Source of the DNA: Tranzscheliella williamsii
Taxonomy: Eukaryota > Basidiomycota > Ustilaginomycetes > Ustilaginales > Ustilaginaceae
Reading direction: 5' to 3'
Assembly (NCBI GenBank): GCA_023212725.1
Contig: JALBYF010000013.1
Coordinates: 124,001-188,000, forward strand
DNA: 64,000 bases
Part shown: piece after piece, positions 59,116 to 64,000 of the stretch
Numbering within the stretch: the first letter of the stretch is position 1
Layout: every line of letters begins with the position of its first letter
Translations under genes and position numbers: made by a program
The notes under the pieces: model-generated
The model's input: only the letters and a program-made list of their open reading frames with translations
Told to the model about the DNA's origin: nothing
The model's database searches: none

Positions 59116-60093
59116 TCGCGCTAGCCGAGTGGACAGCATTGCCTTTCTCCAATCTATCACACCCCATCCTGGCCGCCACGCTTGCTCTTATGTGGACGGC
59201 TGGCACTGTGGCGAAGCCAAGGCACAGGCAGCGGAGATGTCAATGTACATAGAAAGGAACCGTGCATAGCGGCTACATCATTGGAATCTACATAGACCAT
59301 GCACTATCCGGCCGTGATAGGTTTAGTGGGTCCGTGATCACCGTTGTACGGCCAGACAGGCCCTAAGCGTGTACGACACCAAAACCGACGCACAGGCGGA
59401 TTGCCTAACTGCGGGACACACAGCTTAGTTCCTCCTCACGACCCACCTAGCGCTGCTCTCGACCTGGGTCTGCTTCCTCCGGGCGTCCTCGTGGACTGTG
59501 CTGCTCTCTTTGTTCCGATCCCATGCCACACTTATCGCGCGTTCCCTGCACGGACAGGATGTGGACAACGAGAGGTCTCTGAATTGCTGTCGGCCGATAC
59601 GGCGCCGGCGATTTGGATACTTGTTTCACATGCGATGGTGATGTGTAACTAGATAGATATGCATGTACACGCATTCAGCTCCGACTCGGCTTTAGTACCT
59701 GACGTGAGAGAGCATTGCGCAGTTCACGCAAAGATGATTTCCAGCGTCAGCCTGACAGCCCATGGACCCTGCCAGTAGAAAGACGTAACCTCGCTTTACT
59801 TAGAACGCGAGAAGGACTTGGCTGACATGTGCTCGTGGCTTTGGCTGCCTTGCTTGCCTTTGCTGGCGTGCTTGCTTGTCAACTGAGCCTTGCGTTTCGC
59901 TCGGCCATGCGCTTGGAGAACAACACACATAGCATAACGCATTTCAATATGGACTCAGGACTGTGGCTTCTGCAACTTTCTCCTCCTCTTATCCAACATC
60001 GTCTGAGCTTCTACGTGGTTGTCTTGAACAGAGGTCGAAGGCACGTTATCTGCTGCGTCTCACCTTCGACCTCCAACGAGGCGGCCGCTCGCC
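59116..60093. other. Intergenic region containing dispersed-repeat copy 2
   Basis: 978 bp: 3' flank of CPR, the repeat at 59337-59590, and the leader of the hydrolase gene, which includes the alternating run TTGCTTGCCTTTGCTGGCGT near 59851. No other gene seen. Confidence 0.5.
59337..59590. repeat. Dispersed repeat, copy 2
   Basis: Same-orientation relative of 32858-33127. Shared blocks are TACGGCC, AGACAGGCCCT, TACGACACCA, CACAGGCGG, GTTCCGATCCCATGCCACACTT, CCCTGCACGGACAGGATGT and TTGCTGT. On the reverse strand both copies read (A)IQR.LVVHILSVQG, but the frames around are not conserved. GTTCCGATCCC resembles a Pol III B box with one extra base. Confidence 0.8.
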
Positions 60094-63090
60094 ATGATCG
60101 ACCATCTGCTCGGCAGACCGTCCACCAAGCTCAAGAGGTTGCAAGTCTTCTCGGTGATCTTTTTCTGGCTTTGGTTCTTGGCAACGGGAGACCGTAATGG
60201 CCCCCATCCCCTTATCAGGAAGCTCAGTCAGAGCTTCAAGCGCTTCTCGCCATGGCAGATCGTCGTCTTCAGCTCCGTCGGCATCTATGCTCTTCGTCAT
60301 GTCGACTCCCTTTTTGGCTTCGGCACCCCAGAGCCCTTGGCTAGGATGTACTCCAAGAACTTCTACCGCACCACCTGGATCGTCACCGCTCTCGATGCTG
60401 GCTTTGCCACCGCCATGAACATCAAGCCCAAGTGGCTCAGGGACATCATGAGCATGGTCTTTTCCACCTACTATCTTGTCTATGCTAACGAGGCCGACGA
60501 GAAGCTCCGCAAGTATCGCGCCTTTTGCACCGTACAGATGATGCGCACCACCTGGGAAAAGACCACCAATCCCTACATCCGTCTCGCCACCTGGTTCCAT
60601 CGTCCTTCCCTCCCGATAGCAAGACCGTTGCTCATTCCAAGACCCTCCCTCGGCGCCCATCACACGCGTCCCAGCAAAGCTTGGCTCTTCTACGCCCAGT
60701 CCGAACGACAGCTGCGTATGGAGCAAGAGCTCATCCTCGACTTCTGCGGTGGCGGCTACATCTGCATGACCCCCCAGCACCATGAGGAGCGACTGAGACA
60801 GTTGGCAAAGCAGACCCAGAAGCCAGTTCTTGCCGTCGACTATTGCAAGGCCCCCGAGTATCCCTTCCCCTTTGCCCTCGAAGAATGCTTCGACCTCTAT
60901 CGCACCCTCCACGAGACGGCAGGCAAGGTCATTGGCATGTCAGGCTCGCCCAACTTTCGCATCCTTCTGACAGGTGATAGCGCTGGAGGCAACTTGGCAA
61001 CCGGTGTCGTGCTCAAGATCATTGAATATCCACAGACGCGCATTCAGGTAGCCTACGCTGCTCAACCTTGCCTCCCTGGTCGAGACGTGCAAGCGCCACC
61101 ACCGCTGCCCAAGCCCATCGGCATGGTGCTGAGCTATCCCAGCCTTAATTTTGGCTTTTCCAGCTGGATGAAGCCTGAACATCTTCGCCTGCTTCGACAG
61201 CAGAGCGAAGTGAACTTGGACAATCTGGCTCAGCACGGCAGTCTTACTGCTTCTTCGTCTTCTTCTTTCATTCCTGGCAGTCGAAGGCGCTCTGCAGTCA
61301 ATCTGGCTGCCAACCGTAGCCAAGACCGAAAGAAGCTGGACGACAGACGAGCTAGAAGCAAAGAACGGAACAGAGAGTATCACCCTTACCGCTCGCTCAC
61401 AGAGACGGCTGAGCTGCATCTGGATGAGCGAGCCAGATACGCCGAGGTCGAGACCGCGTCCGACGATAACACATCGGTTTCGCCTTCGAATTCGCCGTAC
61501 GATCTATGGTTTGATCCCGCATTGACCCCGTCGTCAGAGCAGAGCGGCCTGCCTTGGGGCCAGGTGAACCGCCAAGCTCAGTTGGACCAGATCGCTGATC
61601 GCGAAGAAAAACGGGCCCAGGCCAGGTTCCAGAAGGAGCAGAGGGCGCTTCAACAAGCCGCCGAAGCCGCCGACAGCAAGAATAAGGAACAGAAGCGGGC
61701 GCCCTTCAACACTCGGCTCACCGTCACCTCGATGGCCGGCTATTTCCAGGACCGCATCCTCACGCAGGGCATGTTGCGCGCCATGGCTATTCTCTACATC
61801 GGCCCCAAGCGACAGCCTGACCTGGACCACGACTACTACCTGTCACCTGTGGTGGCGCCAGCGCATCTCTTGGCGGAGTTTCCACCCATGCTGTTCATTT
61901 GTGGCGAAAAGGATCCTCTATGCGACGATACTGTCGTCATGGCGGGTTTGATACGTGAGGCGAAGCTAGCCAAGAAGTCAGATTTGGAGCGTCGCAGAGC
62001 AATGGCGTCTTCGCGATTTGGTGAAGGTCTGCGTACCACTCCCATTGCCTCCTCCTCGGAGATGGGTGTGGATCCGATCGAAAACGAGTCGCCGGAGGAC
62101 TGGGTACAGATGAGGATCATCGAAGGATGGAGTCACGGGTTCTTGCAGATGTCAACCTTGATGCCAGAGGCTAAGCAGGTGATCTCGTTCTTGGGCACTT
62201 GGATGTCGCTGGTCTTCGAAGAGTGCAGCGACAAGATCGAAGCCGAACGGGCGACAGCGGAGGAGAGCAAGCGCCCATCTGTCCCACAGCAGCCTTCCTT
62301 ACATCGAGCCAGGGTATCTCCTTCTGCGGCAGCCGCTGCTGACGTGTCGATGCGAGATCTGCCCGCCTCACGCAGCCAACGTTCTCCCTTGCCGGGCGAG
62401 TCAGACACACAGGCGGATGCACAAGACGCTCCCGGTAACATTCCTGCCAGTGTTGCCACGTCTTCCGCTATCGATGCCGTTACCAACGCTGTGCAGGAGA
62501 ATGATGCCGACGATGAAGAGGATGACGGCCCGCTCATGGTACTTCCCAAGGGTGGACGCCGGCTCTCCAATCGCAACTTCAGCCCGAGTTCTGCCTCGCG
62601 CCTTGCCGTTTCCGGTGGCGGTGGATCCGAGGCCTCGCCTTCGCGGAAGCTCAAAGATCTGACGGCCTCTCCCGTCCCACCCCAGATCGAAGCCCTCCGG
62701 GCCGAAACACACAATAGCCGTGCTCCCCGCAACGGTGGAGCCTCGCTGAGCGATAGCGAAACCGGCACGCCGGGCAACCCGCACCCGCACAGCCACGTGA
62801 CGCCAGGAAGGGCTGATAGCGAGTCGAACCTGCCGCACAAGTCGTCGAGCCACTCGACGACGCGTCGCGGATCCAAGAACAGCGCAACACAGCTAGACGA
62901 CAAGTACCGATCCATGCTGGTGGAAGAGACCAGCCTGCTGGCGCGTCGGCGCGACGACGTGATGTACGGGCTGGAAGACAACACGGCCGTCGTGCCATCC
63001 GACGAAGAGGACGAGCCCCGCCACAACCATGCATCCGCCGCCGGATTGCCACAGCATACCTCTCAAGACGCCTCGACAGGAAGCTCGTAG
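60094..63090 (+). CDS. Membrane-anchored HSL-type alpha/beta hydrolase with long disordered parts
   Basis: 998 residues, one frame. Two hydrophobic segments lie near the N-terminus (LQVFSVIFFWLWFLATG and WQIVVFSSVGIYALRHV). The hydrolase core follows: LILDFCGGGYICMTPQHHEE near 217, VDYCKAPEYPFPFALEECFD, the nucleophile elbow LLTGDSAGGNLATG (Ser near 295), ICGEKDPLCDD (Asp near 606) and EGWSHGFLQM (His near 680). In hormone-sensitive-lipase-type enzymes the first motif is HGGG; here the His is Cys. A disordered insert of about 200 residues separates Ser from Asp, and about 300 disordered acidic/Ser-rich residues follow the core. A lipid or sterol-ester hydrolase facing the ER or lipid droplets is likely; the substrate is unknown. 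Confidence 0.85.
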   Translation: MIDHLLGRPSTKLKRLQVFSVIFFWLWFLATGDRNGPHPLIRKLSQSFKRFSPWQIVVFSSVGIYALRHVDSLFGFGTPEPLARMYSKNFYRTTWIVTALDAGFATAMNIKPKWLRDIMSMVFSTYYLVYANEADEKLRKYRAFCTVQMMRTTWEKTTNPYIRLATWFHRPSLPIARPLLIPRPSLGAHHTRPSKAWLFYAQSERQLRMEQELILDFCGGGYICMTPQHHEERLRQLAKQTQKPVLAVDYCKAPEYPFPFALEECFDLYRTLHETAGKVIGMSGSPNFRILLTGDSAGGNLATGVVLKIIEYPQTRIQVAYAAQPCLPGRDVQAPPPLPKPIGMVLSYPSLNFGFSSWMKPEHLRLLRQQSEVNLDNLAQHGSLTASSSSSFIPGSRRRSAVNLAANRSQDRKKLDDRRARSKERNREYHPYRSLTETAELHLDERARYAEVETASDDNTSVSPSNSPYDLWFDPALTPSSEQSGLPWGQVNRQAQLDQIADREEKRAQARFQKEQRALQQAAEAADSKNKEQKRAPFNTRLTVTSMAGYFQDRILTQGMLRAMAILYIGPKRQPDLDHDYYLSPVVAPAHLLAEFPPMLFICGEKDPLCDDTVVMAGLIREAKLAKKSDLERRRAMASSRFGEGLRTTPIASSSEMGVDPIENESPEDWVQMRIIEGWSHGFLQMSTLMPEAKQVISFLGTWMSLVFEECSDKIEAERATAEESKRPSVPQQPSLHRARVSPSAAAAADVSMRDLPASRSQRSPLPGESDTQADAQDAPGNIPASVATSSAIDAVTNAVQENDADDEEDDGPLMVLPKGGRRLSNRNFSPSSASRLAVSGGGGSEASPSRKLKDLTASPVPPQIEALRAETHNSRAPRNGGASLSDSETGTPGNPHPHSHVTPGRADSESNLPHKSSSHSTTRRGSKNSATQLDDKYRSMLVEETSLLARRRDDVMYGLEDNTAVVPSDEEDEPRHNHASAAGLPQHTSQDASTGSS

Positions 63091-63371
63091 CATTATGCCG
63101 TCAACGCCGTAGCTACCCTAGCAGCCGAGTAGCTCTCATCGCAGGGAACGTGTAGACACTTCTCTATCCCTCATGTAGACCGTCTGAAATCATCGGTGTC
63201 GACACCTGCATTTGCCCATGTGTCTGTCCAACTGGAAGCCTGTCCCGATGTGTGCAAGCACGCAGACCGCAGATACCGCCGACGTGGTACAGCATGGCCA
63301 AGATGTACGGACGCCATGCGAACACGTAACATGTGTATATAATTTAAATAATAACGTGACGTAAAGAAGCT

Positions 63372-63470
63372 GCGGTTGTCGTATAGTGGTTATTATGTAA
63401 CCTTCCCACTCGTTCTTCGTGGAAGAGAGGGCCCAGGTTAAGGTCGCGGGTTCGAACCCCGCCGGCCGCA
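63372..63470 (+). tRNA. tRNA-Gly(CCC) with a 26-nt intron
   Basis: The acceptor GCGGTTG (63372-63378) pairs with CGGCCGC (63463-63469), followed by discriminator A. Anticodon stem TAACC/GGTTA (63398-63402, 63436-63440). The loop reads TT-CCC-A, then a 26-nt intron (63409-63434), then A, so the intron sits at the canonical position after base 37; intron GGG can pair with the anticodon. T arm GCGGG-TTCGAAC-CCCGC is perfect, with variable loop AGGTC. The D stem is weak, with one mismatch. A T13 run follows. Confidence 0.9.
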
Positions 63471-63477
63471 CCAGACC

Positions 63478-63490
63478 TTTTTTTTTTTTT
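63478..63490 (+). terminator. Pol III terminator
   Basis: Thirteen consecutive T beginning eight bases after the tRNA discriminator base. Confidence 0.9.
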
Positions 63491-63579
63491 GTCGGATCCT
63501 TTTTGGCTGATTAACATCGTCGCCACCGCTACTGAGGGCCAGATCCTTGGATGATACTTGATCAGATGGCAAGATGGGA

Positions 63580-63830
63580 GCCTGTCCATCTCGCCTGGGA
63601 TCGAGATGGAGGATGGTTCTGGCCTCGCAATGAGCAACTCGAGCCGCTCTAGTGCGAATCAAAGCAGTTTCAAGGATTTCTCAGTGGGTCGCGACTTGCT
63701 AAGCCTTTTCCACGCCTTCCCTCGGATCCTGTTGGGATGCATTGCACCGTTTGCCGTATCCTCTTCGAGGCCGACCCGCGTAGAGTAACAACAAAATACA
63801 GCGTCCGTGTCAGGTAGCAGAAAGAGGGCG
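63580..63830 (+). pseudogene. Decayed, truncated relative of the left-end HNH-family gene
   Basis: The peptide DGSGLAMSNSSRSSANQSSFK matches DGPGASTMSNSSRSTVNQSGFK of the gene at 3-641. DNA similarity continues in shifted frames: TTTGCCGTATCCTC against CTGCCACATCCTC, then GAGGCCGACCCG against GAGCCGACCCG, then GAGTAACAACAAAATACAG against GAGTACTATCAAGAACTGTACG. Reading in the first frame ends at TAG near 63786, and the catalytic His region is frame-broken, so no functional HNH domain remains. Boundaries are approximate; the remnant may continue to the window end. It lies about 100 bp past the tRNA-Gly gene. Confidence 0.6.
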
Positions 63831-64000
63831 CGCTTCTCTCTTTCTCGTCTTGATCGCCTTACTGATGACCCGACTCTATGGACTCCAAGCTGTCTCACAC
63901 CGCAACGCAACTGAAGCATGACACCATCGACACGGGCCTGGAACAAGGAATTTAACTGCTGACGACGCCTCTGCGCTGGTTGGGTACAACAGTAACTCCC

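Overview
The window looks like nuclear DNA of a basidiomycete in the smut lineage (Ustilaginomycotina). Genes are GC-rich, mostly intronless or with a few 64-131 nt introns with GTAAGT/GTACGT-type donors. They sit 0.2-2 kb apart on both strands without operons. A fused lycopene cyclase/phytoene synthase, an intron-containing tRNA-Gly and long serine/proline-rich disordered proteins fit this. I cannot name the species. Protein names come from recognising family motifs in the conceptual translations; no database search was run.

Layout. 1-0.64 kb: end of an HNH-nuclease-family gene. 1.2-9 kb: ATG13 (autophagy), a small three-exon RAMP4/YSY6-type ER protein, the exosome subunit RRP40, and a YMC1-like mitochondrial carrier. 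9.4-22 kb: a disordered unknown protein, a Kv-beta-type aldo-keto reductase, a mitochondrial HemK-type release-factor methyltransferase fused in frame to a bacterial-type peptidyl-tRNA hydrolase, and the replication-checkpoint mediator MRC1. 22.5-32.6 kb: CCC1 iron transporter, DPH2, TFB2 (TFIIH), GPI10, and the proteasome chaperone RPN14/PAAF1. 32.6-37.3 kb is accessory-looking: a dispersed repeat, a small cysteine-containing secreted protein with one intron, short tandem repeats and a large unrecognised protein. 37.3-45.5 kb: VPS26, TRM112, a possible small two-exon gene, a KRE9-type secreted wall protein, RNase H1 with two in-frame starts, an NR2C2AP-like discoidin-fold protein, and a multi-pass HGSNAT/DUF1624-type membrane protein. 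46-63 kb: a DUF1765 (Ahk1-like) protein, the carotenoid enzyme, NADPH-cytochrome P450 reductase, a second copy of the dispersed repeat, and a membrane-anchored HSL-type alpha/beta hydrolase. The right end has a tRNA-Gly(CCC) with a 26-nt intron, a T13 Pol III terminator and a decayed copy of the left-end HNH gene.

Most genes are housekeeping and do not form one pathway. Two touch translation termination: the HemK-PTH fusion would act on mitochondrial release factors and stalled peptidyl-tRNAs, and TRM112 is the obligate partner of the cytosolic eRF1 methyltransferase Mtq2. The most unusual item is the HemK-PTH fusion, which joins release-factor maturation and peptidyl-tRNA rescue in one predicted mitochondrial polypeptide. 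No transposase, reverse transcriptase, CRISPR array or prokaryotic element was seen.
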